The position numbers and the translations under genes were made by a program. 59,000 nt of DNA from Chara braunii. Its lineage: Eukaryota > Streptophyta > Charophyceae > Charales > Characeae. This document shows, in pieces, positions 33,573 through 42,959 of the stretch. The notes under the pieces are model-generated. The model saw only the letters and a list, made by a program, of their open reading frames with translations, did not search any database and was not told the DNA's origin. The DNA is taken from contig BFEA01000770.1 in the NCBI GenBank assembly GCA_003427395.1, positions 185,066 to 244,065 of the forward strand, written 5' to 3'. Position 1 is the first letter of the stretch; each line of letters starts with the position of its first letter.

Positions 33573-34379
33573 ATCGTGCTGGGTACAGCCATGTTGGGTT
33601 TTTCTTCTTTTCCCTATCGTGAACATATTTACCTCCTTGGACAGTCAAAAAAAATAATAAAAAAAATGAGGACGAGATTGTGCCTGTCCGTCCTTCTACA
33701 GACATATGCAAACACAATTTGTGTTTCGTTTTTTTTCTCGAGCGTGATGAATTCCATCGCTCGGCACAAGGAGGCAGCAAAGCGAGAAAAATAGAGAGAG
33801 AAAAAGAAAGAGAGAAAAAAAGAAACAGAGAAACACATAGGCAAAAGACAAAAAGAAAGCGAGAGGGAGAAAGAGAAAGAGAGAAGAGGAAAGACAAAGG
33901 AATTATGTGACACACATACAAAAAAACGTACACACACAGACACACGCACACACAAACAAAGAGAAAAAGAAACACATAAAGAGAACGAAACTGAGAAAAG
34001 TCCTTCGCCGACAACAGAGACAAAAACAAAGAGAGAAAGAGAGAGTTGCAGCCCACGATGACACTGCCAGTCTTGCCCGCTCCACGCATTTCCAGTGAAC
34101 TGCCTGCATGTCGACAACAAGGAGATTCACCTCTTTACACTCCGACCACAACTTCAAATACCTGGAAAAAGAAAAATTCCCTCAGTCGTCCGCAGCATTC
34201 GCACTAGCGGTCCTCCTCCTTCGACACACAGAACGGGATATATGTGACGCTGCACGTAACAGTGTGCACAGAGACCTCAAACTAAACATATCCATATTCA
34301 TGTTCTGGCAGGGTCGTATCTTTTCTGAGAGTATCACAACTACAAATCAAATTCCCCCTCACTCTATATTCCGAACTTC
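33573..34379. other. purine-rich leader region left of the Helitron
   Basis: 33785-34045 is AAAGAGAG/ACACACA-rich. A similar purine-rich stretch lies right of the Helitron at 40210-40280. The Helitron 5-prime terminus may be in or left of this block, but I could not fix it. Confidence 0.4.
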
Positions 34380-34439
34380 TTGATTACACATTTCTACTTC
34401 GCCGCTCGATTTCATTTGCTCACCATCCTTCCGCATCTG

Positions 34440-35588
34440 TTATCTTTGCCTCCCTTTCCTGTAGTTCCCACAGGTGAATCGTCCCGCGCTGCTGCACAAA
34501 GAGCTCGAGTTGCGAATGCCGAACGTTGCCGCCGATACAGACAAACACACTGTGACTGGATTCTTGCCCGACGAAACGCTGCACGAGAACACACCTCATC
34601 AGTTTTTGTGCCACGTCTACCGACCGATGTGTGTGCTCTTGGAGACAGAATGGAATGCGCAAATTGCGGTGTGGAGAAATGGGCGCACGAGCACACTTGG
34701 ACAGTTCTTTGCTGCCGGAAAGGCAAAGTACATCCACCGCTCTGGGAATACCCGCCAGATGGCACACCTGATGGCCGAATCCTTCGTTTGTAGGAAGTTG
34801 ACACATCGCAAGGACGATTATTGCGGTCACTCGCACGACAATTCAATAACGAGCTTGCACTTGGGTCACAAATTGTCCGCGAGCCAGAACATCAGCCGGG
34901 AGCTTGGCCCGAGATGGTTAGAATTATAGGCCAACTACGACAAAACATCGGGCCTCTTATCCCGGATGTTGGTCGTGAACGTGCGTTCGGCCAACCGTAC
35001 ATATACGATTCGCAGGATCAACACGATGCTGCTGTGATACGATTAACAAGATTCAATCTACCACCTGAAATGCCACTTGCAACAGTGCAACAAATTAAAC
35101 ATATTCTGCAGAAGCTCCACCACCTCCTTGTCGAGTGTAATTGTAGGGTCCGAGATTTCATAACAGTTTCTGAGCTTCCCGATGATATAATTCACGAGCT
35201 GCACATTGTGATCAATCCTGATGCACGTCCACTGGACGAACACGAACGAAGGTACAACAGACCTCAAGGTCTTCTCGAACTTTGCCTACTTATGCATGAC
35301 CAGCTATCCAATCGTGACATCGTCGTACACCGACGTGGAGGAGGCATTCTTCAAATCCACGAAACAAACCGCGCTTTCGATCCTCTGCATTACGTTCTGT
35401 TATTCCCGTCGGGCGAAGATGGTTGGGCTCTCAAAACCGACGGCGCAGAAGAAATCACTACACGAGAGTTTTATGCCTTTCTATGCCTTCCACCTGAACA
35501 CTCGACCCGCCGAAAGAACTACGATATTTCGAGCCTCGAGATTGTTCCAAGAATACGTATACATGACATTCGCAAAGATAGAAAATGA
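34440..35588 (+). pseudogene. Helitron RepHel N-terminal segment
   Basis: Starts near a possible 3-prime splice site (CCTGTAGTTCCCACAG, about 34460). An Arg-rich stretch (RCRRYRQTHCDW) is followed by a zinc-finger-like MECANCG...LCCRKGKVHPPL, as in other RepHel N-termini. After an in-phase TAG (34791-34793) the frame continues through ALGSQIVREPE to the domain that ends in the conserved FDPLHYVLLFPSGEDGW block of Helitron helicase-like N domains. At 35469-35488 a 10-bp tandem duplication (TTTTATGCCT, TTCTATGCCT) shifts the frame, so the last 35 residues before the stop at 35588 are out of frame. Confidence 0.85.
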
Positions 35589-36411
35589 ACGGTTGTTATA
35601 CAATAGACTCCATCAAACTGAAATTCGCGCGGAGCTCTATCAAAATGTTCATGACCACCTTATGCGTTATGATAACACCGAGAATCTTGGACAAAGTGTT
35701 ATTTTACCTGCCACATTTGTCAGCGGCCCGAGGGACATGCATCGCCGATACCAAGACTCTATGGCTGCAGTCCAGAAATACAGTCCCCCTGATCTCTTCA
35801 TCACAATAACTTGCAATCCACATTGGCCGAAAATTGCACAACATCTTTTTCCTCATCAGCAAGCATCCGACAGACCTGACCTCCTAACCTGTGTTTTCAA
35901 AAGATATCTATAAGAACTCATTCACGATATTCACAACACACACATATTTGGTCTTACTGCTGCATATATATATGTCGTGAAATTTCAAAAACGAGGTCTC
36001 CCGCATGCACACTTGGTTGTCACGTTCAGTAACGAACATAAAATTTCAACGCCTAAAGAAATGGATTTCATAGTCTGCACTGAAATCCCTACAAACTCGG
36101 CGCTACGTGAGCTCGTGCTTACGCAAATGATACATAACCCGTGTGGCCCCTTCAATATGCAGGCTCCCTGCATGCACAACAACTGCTGCACACATCACTT
36201 GCCGAAAAATTTCTTTGACCGTACAACATGGAACAAGGAAACGGGATATCCCATATATCGTCGCCGAAACCAAGACAACGGAGACACAGTTGTCATGCGC
36301 GAAAACGATGTAATCGATAACTCTTGGGTTGTTCCCTATAACCCCTTCCTCCTTCTACATTATTGTTGTTACCTCAACGTCGAGATCTGCGCTTCCACTG
36401 CCGCTTACTGA
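35479..36411 (+). pseudogene. Helitron Rep (HUH) domain
   Basis: After the frameshift the protein resumes with FYAFHLNTRP and the RLFQEYVYMTFAKIENERL block typical of RepHel, then PPDLFITITCNPHWP (Rep motif 1 region). An in-phase TAA (35911-35913) interrupts it. It continues to KFQKRGLPHAHLV, whose HAH (36004-36012) is the metal-binding HUH motif. The Rep domain nicks one strand and covalently joins DNA through Tyr during rolling-circle transposition. A TGA (36409-36411) falls just before the two-tyrosine motif. The order and spacing of all motifs match the family. Confidence 0.9.
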
Positions 36412-37119
36412 TACATGTTTGAATACATTATGAAGGGTCCAGATAGAGCCATGGTTGCCAAAATGACAAATGCCGATGACGAAATTCAAACATTCCAAGA
36501 CATGCGAACAATTGGCGTATCCGAAGCATATTTGAGAATCTTTGATTTTCCTCTTTCTGAACGATACCTTGGTGTTGCCGCACTCCCTGTGCATACTAAA
36601 AATAGGCAGCGAATTTATTTCCGCCCATCGGATACTCAACGTCTGATAAATATGCCCCCCCCTGAAATCGAGCTCACTGCATGGTTTAAATGGAACACTA
36701 CCAATATCAATATCGCCCCTGAGAGAAAACCTTTATACAAAGATATGATCCGCCGGTTCCGATACGACAAAACACAAAAAAAATGGCTCTTGCGACAACG
36801 TCAAACAAACACAATTGGCCGAATACACACAACTCACCCAAACGTGGGAGATACATTTTATCTCCGAATGCTTCTTTTATCGCCCCACTCCCTAGGAGCC
36901 ACGTCATTTGAGACCCTTCGTACTGTCAATCACGAAATTCACACAACATATCAATCTGCATGTCGTGCGTTTGGCCTCCTCAATGATAATACCCAATTTG
37001 ATGCTGTCTTACAAGATCCAATCTTTACAGTATCTTCTGCGATGATTCGAGATTTACTGGTCCACATACTTTTACACTGTGCACCGGCTGATCCTGCCGA
37101 ACTTTTTGAGACATACTGA
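36412..37119 (+). pseudogene. Helitron Rep motif 3 and Rep-helicase linker
   Basis: Opens with YMFEYIMKGPDRA (36412-36450), the Y-X3-Y-X2-K motif of Rep; both catalytic Tyr (36412-36414 and 36424-36426) and the Lys are present. The following FQDMRTIGVSEAYLRIFDF block is the usual linker. It ends with RTVNHEIHTTYQSACRAFGL and LQDPIF, as in RepHel proteins just before the helicase. Two consecutive stops (TGA 37117, TAA 37120) follow in phase. This segment has no frameshift. Confidence 0.88.
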
Positions 37120-37122
37120 TAA

Positions 37123-38121
37123 CAAATGATTGATGACTTCCAGAGAGACCTTCACGACGCAAACGCTCAACTCCCCATCATTAGAACCATGGTCCTTCTG
37201 GATATCGATAACCGTCTACAAAAGAAAGGAAATCAACTCGAAGAGGTTGGTCTCATCCGGCCCCACATCGACGATCAAAATGTCGCGAACGCTTTAGCTG
37301 AAAGACCCCGTCGCCATGACGTTCCACAAATTATCGAGGACAAAACTTCATACGATAAACCAACACTACAAAGAACATTAGACACAAACTTGCCATTGCC
37401 ACTCCTCCGACCATCCCAACATGCTATCTTCACTCAAGTTACGATTGCCGCTGACAATAACGAACCGCTTTGTCTTTTCGTCGATGCCCCTGCTGGCACT
37501 GGAAAAACGTTTTGTTTCAATATCATTCTTGCGTACATCCGAAATCAAGATCGAGTCGCCCTAGCTGTTGCTTCAAGCGGAATCGCTGCAACTCTGTTGC
37601 ACGGCGGACGAACATTTCACTCACGATTCAAAGCGCCCCTTGCACCAGATGCAACCTCTACACTCGACATCCCAAAACATTCTGCACTAGCACAACTGAT
37701 ACGAATGATCATTGTTATTCTTTGGGACCAAGCACCTATAAAACACAAATTTCATATCGAAGCGCTTGATCGAACATTCCGCTACATATACTTTTCCGCC
37801 TTAAATTTTGGCGGTACAATCGTTGTTATCGCTGGCGACTTCCGTCAAATATTGCCTGTGATCACGAGGGGGACACGAGCACAAACTGTCAATGCCTGCA
37901 TAAAATCATCACCACTTTGGTCACATTTTGAGACAATGCATCTCTCCGGAAACATGCGCGTCCTTACTCAAATTAATACACCGGAAGACCATGACTACTC
38001 TACATGGCTCCTTTCACTCAGAAATGGTGACATTCCATCTCCCCTCCACGCTGAACCGCCCGTGATCGAACTCCCTCGTCATTTGTACCTATATAAAGGC
38101 ACACAACAATTTATAACTTGA
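37123..38121 (+). pseudogene. Helitron Pif1-like helicase, motifs I to IV
   Basis: The helicase half begins about 100 residues in. Walker A is DAPAGTGKT (residues 120-128), motif Ia ASSGIAATLLHGGRTFHS, and motif III GDFRQILPVI, followed by SGNMRV. The Walker B motif reads WDQAP (Gln codon 37729-37731) where the family has WDEAP. The Glu is needed for ATP hydrolysis, so this copy should be inactive even without the stops. It would unwind the donor strand during transposition. An in-phase TGA (38119-38121) ends this part. Confidence 0.9.
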
Positions 38122-38767
38122 ACATTCTCATTTCTACGAACAAATTTCAACGATCCACTTTGGCTGGCTGGCCGTCAAATCCTCGCCCCAAAAAACAAAA
38201 CTGTGGTTACGTTAAACTCGATTACCCTTGAACAATTCCCTGACGATTTTCTCATATGCCTCAGTGCTTACAGTCTCCTCCCCAATGAGAATTACCCTGA
38301 TGTGCCTGTTGATGCCCTTAACTCAATTGACATCCCGTCCCTCCCGCTTCACATTCTGCGCATTAAACAAGGCACCGGTGATTCTCTTGCGAAACATTGC
38401 CATGTGAAACGGCCTATGTAATGGCAAGTGATTGATAGTCGACTCGGTCGCAAATAACAGACTTCTACATGCACGTATCCTCCCCTCACTTCAACCTATC
38501 CTTCTCCCGCGAATTCTTATGACAGTCACCGATCAAACTTATCCCTTCCCTTGGCAAAGACGCCAATTCCCTGTTCGTCCTGCTTTCGCAATTACTATAA
38601 ATAAATTCGAAGGGCAATCAATTAATCATGCTGGTGTCGATCTCAAACAAACACTCTTCGCCCATGGCCAACTTTACGTGGCTGCGTCGTGGGTGGGAGA
38701 ACCAACCCACATCCGCTTTTCTCTCCCTGCGAAGATTAACCAAACTGCTAATATAATCTATAAATAA
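38122..38767 (+). pseudogene. Helitron Pif1-like helicase, C-terminal motifs
   Basis: Continues in phase after the TGA (APKNKTVVTLNSITLEQFP, then SLPLHILRIKQGT). A one-base shift near 38408 moves into the frame that reads GLCNGK-stop-LIVDS, matching the GLCNGTRLIV block; the TGA is at 38429-38431. Motif V is AFAITINKFEGQ and motif VI reads GQLYVAASW, where the family has GQLYVALSR. The arginine finger is therefore Trp (TGG, 38690-38692), consistent with a CGG to TGG change. The frame ends in TAA at 38765. Confidence 0.88.
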
Positions 38768-39705
38768 ATTCTCACTTAAATTGCGTTTTCTTTCGCGCTT
38801 TCCTTGCAGGTTTTGCTGAAGACACGTCGTTGCCGAAAAAACTCAAGTCATCATCATCAACTACCTCCTCTACTGGCCTTACGTTAACAACAACAATAGC
38901 GGTTGCAAGCACAACCGCATCTGCCTCTACAACCACCTTGCCAACAACAACAACTACAAGCACAACGGCATCTGCCTCTGCGGCTGCCCTGCCGCAAACA
39001 TCATTGTCGACTTTATCGCAAATTGTCTTCGACGATGATATCCTGACACAAATCCCGCTTCCCCCGCCCACCTCCTTCTCTCACAACCTTCCAACAACAC
39101 TCACAACAACTGCCCTCACTTCAACAAATCCCCACTCCGCTCCTCTAACCGCTTTCACAACTGTCCACTCTACCACTTCATCGTCTACTCCCCACAGATG
39201 GGATGCCTGGCTCAGGTTGTTAACCAAAAACAACATCGAACACATCATCACCCAAATACTGTGGGAAGACTTCCTTGCGACTGATCACGCTGCCTTTTCT
39301 TCATACATCTACGACTACTTCACTCGCTACAAACATAACCGAATGCAATCTGTCCACCGCCCTGACTCCTCTCTAAACATTCACATTCAATTCCGCCACG
39401 GAAAGATATTCCTCCTGAAGCTCATCAATGACGACTACGACCATCTTCGCTCTTCAAAAACACCTCGCCCTCAATACCAATACAAGCGTATCACGACTAC
39501 GAATCATAAGCATACTTTCATTGCAAACGTTCCACCACCGCTCCAGTCACCATTACAACCCCATACAGCTCCTGAAACTGACCCCGTCTGGTGGCTTCCC
39601 ATGCAACTATGGGGTGCAACAAGATCCGCTGCCATGATTCACAACATCCTTGCCTCCCGCCACACCTTCCAAATTTACAACATCCCGCACCCGCCATCCA
39701 CATAG
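38764..39705 (+). CDS. unrecognised Helitron-associated protein, possible 3-prime exon
   Basis: An unbroken frame of at least 291 codons directly after the helicase. There is no ATG before the folded part; the first usable starts are TTG codons. A strong 3-prime splice site (polypyrimidine tract TTTTCTTTCGCGCTTTCC then TTGCAG, ending 38809) lies at the front. The protein has a PKKLK nuclear-signal-like motif, a Thr/Ser/Ala-rich region of about 100 residues, an acidic FDDDILTQIPLPPP segment, then an aromatic-rich domain from HRWDAWLRLLTKNNIEHI through YIYDYFTRYKHNRMQ to a Pro-rich end. I recognise no family; it is not an obvious RPA, OTU or endonuclease module known from other Helitrons. It is either a C-terminal exon of RepHel or a captured gene. 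Low complexity of the first third is a caution. Confidence 0.5.
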   Translation: MNSHLNCVFFRAFLAGFAEDTSLPKKLKSSSSTTSSTGLTLTTTIAVASTTASASTTTLPTTTTTSTTASASAAALPQTSLSTLSQIVFDDDILTQIPLPPPTSFSHNLPTTLTTTALTSTNPHSAPLTAFTTVHSTTSSSTPHRWDAWLRLLTKNNIEHIITQILWEDFLATDHAAFSSYIYDYFTRYKHNRMQSVHRPDSSLNIHIQFRHGKIFLLKLINDDYDHLRSSKTPRPQYQYKRITTTNHKHTFIANVPPPLQSPLQPHTAPETDPVWWLPMQLWGATRSAAMIHNILASRHTFQIYNIPHPPST

Positions 39706-39779
39706 GGATACGTGAACAATCTCCTTCTCCTCCACTATCAAGACACACAACGCACCCTCCCTCCATTTCCCACTTTCCG

Positions 39780-40000
39780 AACACAAATCATTCATCGGGC
39801 CACCACGCTGTTTCGAGCATAACGGCCACCTGCGCAGTGTAGATTCAATAACTCTACATTCTCAAGCTGGAGGACATATTCACCTGCCTCGAGACAACCG
39901 AACACAAATCATTCGTTAAGCCGTCACACTCCTCCAAGCTCAAGGGACACCTGCGCAATGAACACATATTCACCTGCGTGAAGACAGACAACTGCCGAAA
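39780..40000. repeat. about 120-bp imperfect tandem duplication
   Basis: AACACAAATCATTC, GACACCTGCGCA and CATATTCACCTGC occur in the same order at 39779-39893 and 39901-39978. It may be a Helitron subterminal repeat. Confidence 0.8.
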
Positions 40001-40489
40001 TTGTCATCGACAAGGAACAATCTTCGTGCATGCGACCTTCAAGACCGACGGATTCTCTAGCTGCAATGTTCAAAATTCTTGCATTCGTTTTGGAGATTGG
40101 GAACTTTCGTTCTCTTGCTGGCACTGAACATGTCTGAAGAGACACGGAGAGGGCACATTCATTTTGGATATTGAAAACATTCCTTCTTTTACTAAAAGTA
40201 CATGTGTATAGACAGAAATACAGAGAGCAAAAGACAAAAAAACAAACAGAGCAACAGAGAGAGAGAGAGCAAATGAAAGAAACAAAGACAAGTGGATCAA
40301 TCATTTCGTATCTTGCTTGATTGATGCATCTGTGTTCATGTGCATTGCGCAATCAGTACATCTACATTCACGTCTGTGTTTAACTTTTCTTTCTCCGTTC
40401 TTCATCTTTTGTGTTCTCTCTCCGCTCACCGCGGGACCCCCTGAAATCGTTCCTCGCCTCCTCCCTGCCAAATGCTGCACGCACGCGAC

Positions 40490-40504
40490 GCAGCATCGCT
40501 GCGG
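40490..40504 (+). other. candidate Helitron 3-prime hairpin
   Basis: CGCAGC-ATC-GCTGCG forms a perfect 6-bp stem. It is followed after about 14 nt by TCGTAA|TAAT. Helitrons end in CTRR about 10 nt after such a hairpin; the CTRR here is not exact. Confidence 0.3.
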
Positions 40505-40540
40505 CGGGTCCACTCGTAATAATAAATAAAAAAGTCGTTC

Positions 40541-41789
40541 AATAAAAGCGCTCCTGAGCCACAAGCCTATACATACTGGTCAAGCCTGGACTCCGAACCA
40601 GGCAGCAATCTATAAGGCCCACATCAATGTGACCTGGTCTGTAGTGAGACTGACGGTCTCGAAATTGCGTCCGCAGTGATACTATTGGGCTTGAATCGGC
40701 GTCAGGGACGGGACCGTTGGGTCTGGTCCACTCACAAAACGCCTCTCCTATGAAAAGGGGCATGCGCATCACTGTATGCAGCGAGGCCATCGGTTGACGC
40801 ATGGTACTGCCATTAGGCCGTTACAAGACGGGCTAGGGTTTGACTTTCACACTCATTTCACGATACGCACGCGGTGCAGGTAGAGAGGATGAGTTGTCGG
40901 ACAGTTCGCCCGTGGGAGTGCTACCTGGCAATGCAAGGGACAAGGGTTTTGACCAGAGTCTAGCGACACACCCGACAAGAAAAATGTTGAGCACACGGGC
41001 TAAGTGTGTGCCAAGAGTTCAGGGGGGGAGAGTGTGGAGAAGAGTTGAGCATGGCTCAACAAGGTTCTAGTCGGCCCACGACACTGTAAGTCATTGTGGA
41101 GAGTCATTTGGTCACCCAATAAGACCGTAGCCATGAGTCTGCAGTGATAAAGTTGCGTCCAATCAGATCATAAGTCTTCGGCAAATAGTGTCATTACTCA
41201 TCTTGAACACGACGTGCGAGACAGCTAGGTAGCCTCTAGCTTGGGAAACATCCATTGATTACGGGTTTTACCGAGCATACCTCAAAGTAAGCGGGTGTGC
41301 GAGTTCAAGCATGGCCTATCGAAGAAAAACGATTGTCCTTGACCTGGTGAAGATGAAGTTGAAACACTTCTGGTCATTATCAGACAATTTACGGTGGAGT
41401 GGATAACTTGATCTATGAGCTCCCATCTCCTCAGTAACGGCTTCCCTTTTATTTAATTAGACGCGACAGGTTGAGTATATCCAATTACAGGGTTCATGCA
41501 GTGATAGAGAGAGGAAGACAAATAATATGCCAGTGTATCCTGCCATCCTCAAGGCGAAGATTCATTCTCCTCTCTCAATGGGTGAATAGTCGAGTGAGAC
41601 ATAGTCCACAGAGGGCAAAGGATATGGCATTATATCTTTCTTTGTTCTGGATGAAGGTGTGAACACAAAAGAATTATGGGGCAAAATACGGAGGGTCAAA
41701 GGCACTTGAATGCTATGGGAGTGTACCTCTCATCTCACGCTGTAAGTCTCCTCAACCTTGCCCAGGGCCTCCACGTCCCCGCCCTCAGA
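40541..41789. other. non-coding stretch with small hairpins
   Basis: At 40570-40665 three short stems occur close together: GCCTGG/CCAGGC, CACAT/ATGTG and GAGAC/GTCTC. No gene recognised in the remainder. Confidence 0.4.
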
Positions 41790-41870
41790 GAAAGAGAGAG
41801 AGAGAGGGAGACAGAGAGAGAGAGAGACAGAGAGAGACCGAGAGAGAGACGAAGACAGAGAGAGGGCTGG
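41790..41870. repeat. GA/GACA-rich microsatellite
   Basis: Interrupted (GA)n with ACAGA inserts. Confidence 0.93.
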
Positions 41871-42619
41871 CATACAACCATTACATGGTAAGCCTGAAGT
41901 TTTCGTCAAGACAGATACCGCCGCTGCCGCTTTCTGCAGATGCCACTAGATTTTGATGAATTTCCAAAAATGTCACCCATGTCATCACCACCTCGAGAAG
42001 AGACAGGAACATAATTAGTAATGGTTACTTACTGGATGTGACGGCGTGCAGCTAATCGTGATATAGTCACTCACTTCCATGCTCGTTTATGCACGCTCAG
42101 TGCATGCGCAGAGACGGAACAGGAGTCGTGAAGCAGACTAGCGGGAGTTCAGTTCCAAACCTGTTCACTACTACTTCATTGTGGGAGAGAAAGACGCTGA
42201 TGTCATCAGTCTCTCTCATCTGCATGGTCATTTGACATGTGTCCTTGTCACTAGCTAGCTCTCTTCGCTTTTCAAAAATAAATAAATAAAAAAAACGAGA
42301 TAAAATAACCGTTACTGATCACGACGTTGAAGAAGTCTCATAGCCAAACGAACGAAATGTGAGGCGACACGGTATGCATGAATCTGACCCTCGTCATCTG
42401 CTAGATCCGTTCAATTGACCACAACCAGAAGTAAGTAGAAAGAGACTAGCTCAAAGAGAGGGGTAGCTGTCGAGGGCTATTAGCCATAAACAGTTAATTA
42501 ACATTCTGTTTCAAGTGGTTTTGGCGACGTGAATTGATGTCTGGGAATGGGCAATGCCACGACCAATGATAGGAGAGGGCGGCGCCCAGAGGCTGAGATG
42601 GCGGGTCTAGTCCCTCAAT
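41871..42619. other. non-coding stretch
   Basis: No gene or repeat recognised. Confidence 0.4.
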
Positions 42620-42629
42620 TTAAGAGCGG

Positions 42630-42955
42630 CGACTTTGGCGATTTTTCACGCTTAGAATAATTCAGATAAAACTCTAAAATTTTAATCACTTGCAGATTAG
42701 GTCGTGATCTTTCTACGAAAAATATCAAGAAAATAAAAATAAATCATTTTTACCGTGAAACAATCGCCACGCCGTTTTGGTGCGTGCTCCAGTTTTATCA
42801 CAGTGTCATTTGTGAGCCAACGGGAAAAGTACTCAAATTCTGCGATTTTTCATGCTCGGAAAAATGTGTCAAAGACTATGAAATTAGATGGGCTCATGAA
42901 TTTGCTCGTGCTCTTTCCATAAAAATACTTTTTAAACTTAAAAAAATTGTTTAGA
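42630..42955. repeat. diverged tandem duplication of about 200 bp
   Basis: GCGATTTTTCACGCT..AAACTCTAAAATT..CGTGATCTTTC at 42636-42725 is matched by GCGATTTTTCATGCT..GACTATGAAATT..CGTGCTCTTTCC at 42842-42930. Confidence 0.65.
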
Positions 42956-42959
42956 CCAC

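Larger units (their letters stand above)
34380..40510 (+). mobile_element. decayed autonomous Helitron
   Basis: One plus-strand frame series encodes an N-terminal zinc-finger segment, a Helitron helicase-like N domain, an HUH replication initiator and a Pif1-family helicase, the diagnostic RepHel layout. Seven in-frame stops (34791, 35911, 36409, 37117, 37120, 38119, 38429) and two frameshifts (about 35479 and 38408) break it. An extra frame follows at 38764-39705. A hairpin at 40490-40504 is a candidate for the 3-prime terminal hairpin; the 5-prime TC end was not found, so limits are approximate. Confidence 0.88.

Noticed and set aside
33131-34120. Long Arg/Lys-rich and Ser/Phe/Leu-rich frames on both strands
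   Set aside because: They follow GC-rich and GA-rich low-complexity repeats.
11045-38767. Alternative genetic code or stop-removing RNA editing to explain the in-frame stops
   Set aside because: All three stop codons occur inside frames and also end other domains normally; ordinary decay of transposable elements is simpler.
38772-39071. Minus-strand frame rich in Val and Asp
   Set aside because: It is the antisense shadow of the Thr/Ser/Ala-rich part of the Helitron-associated frame.
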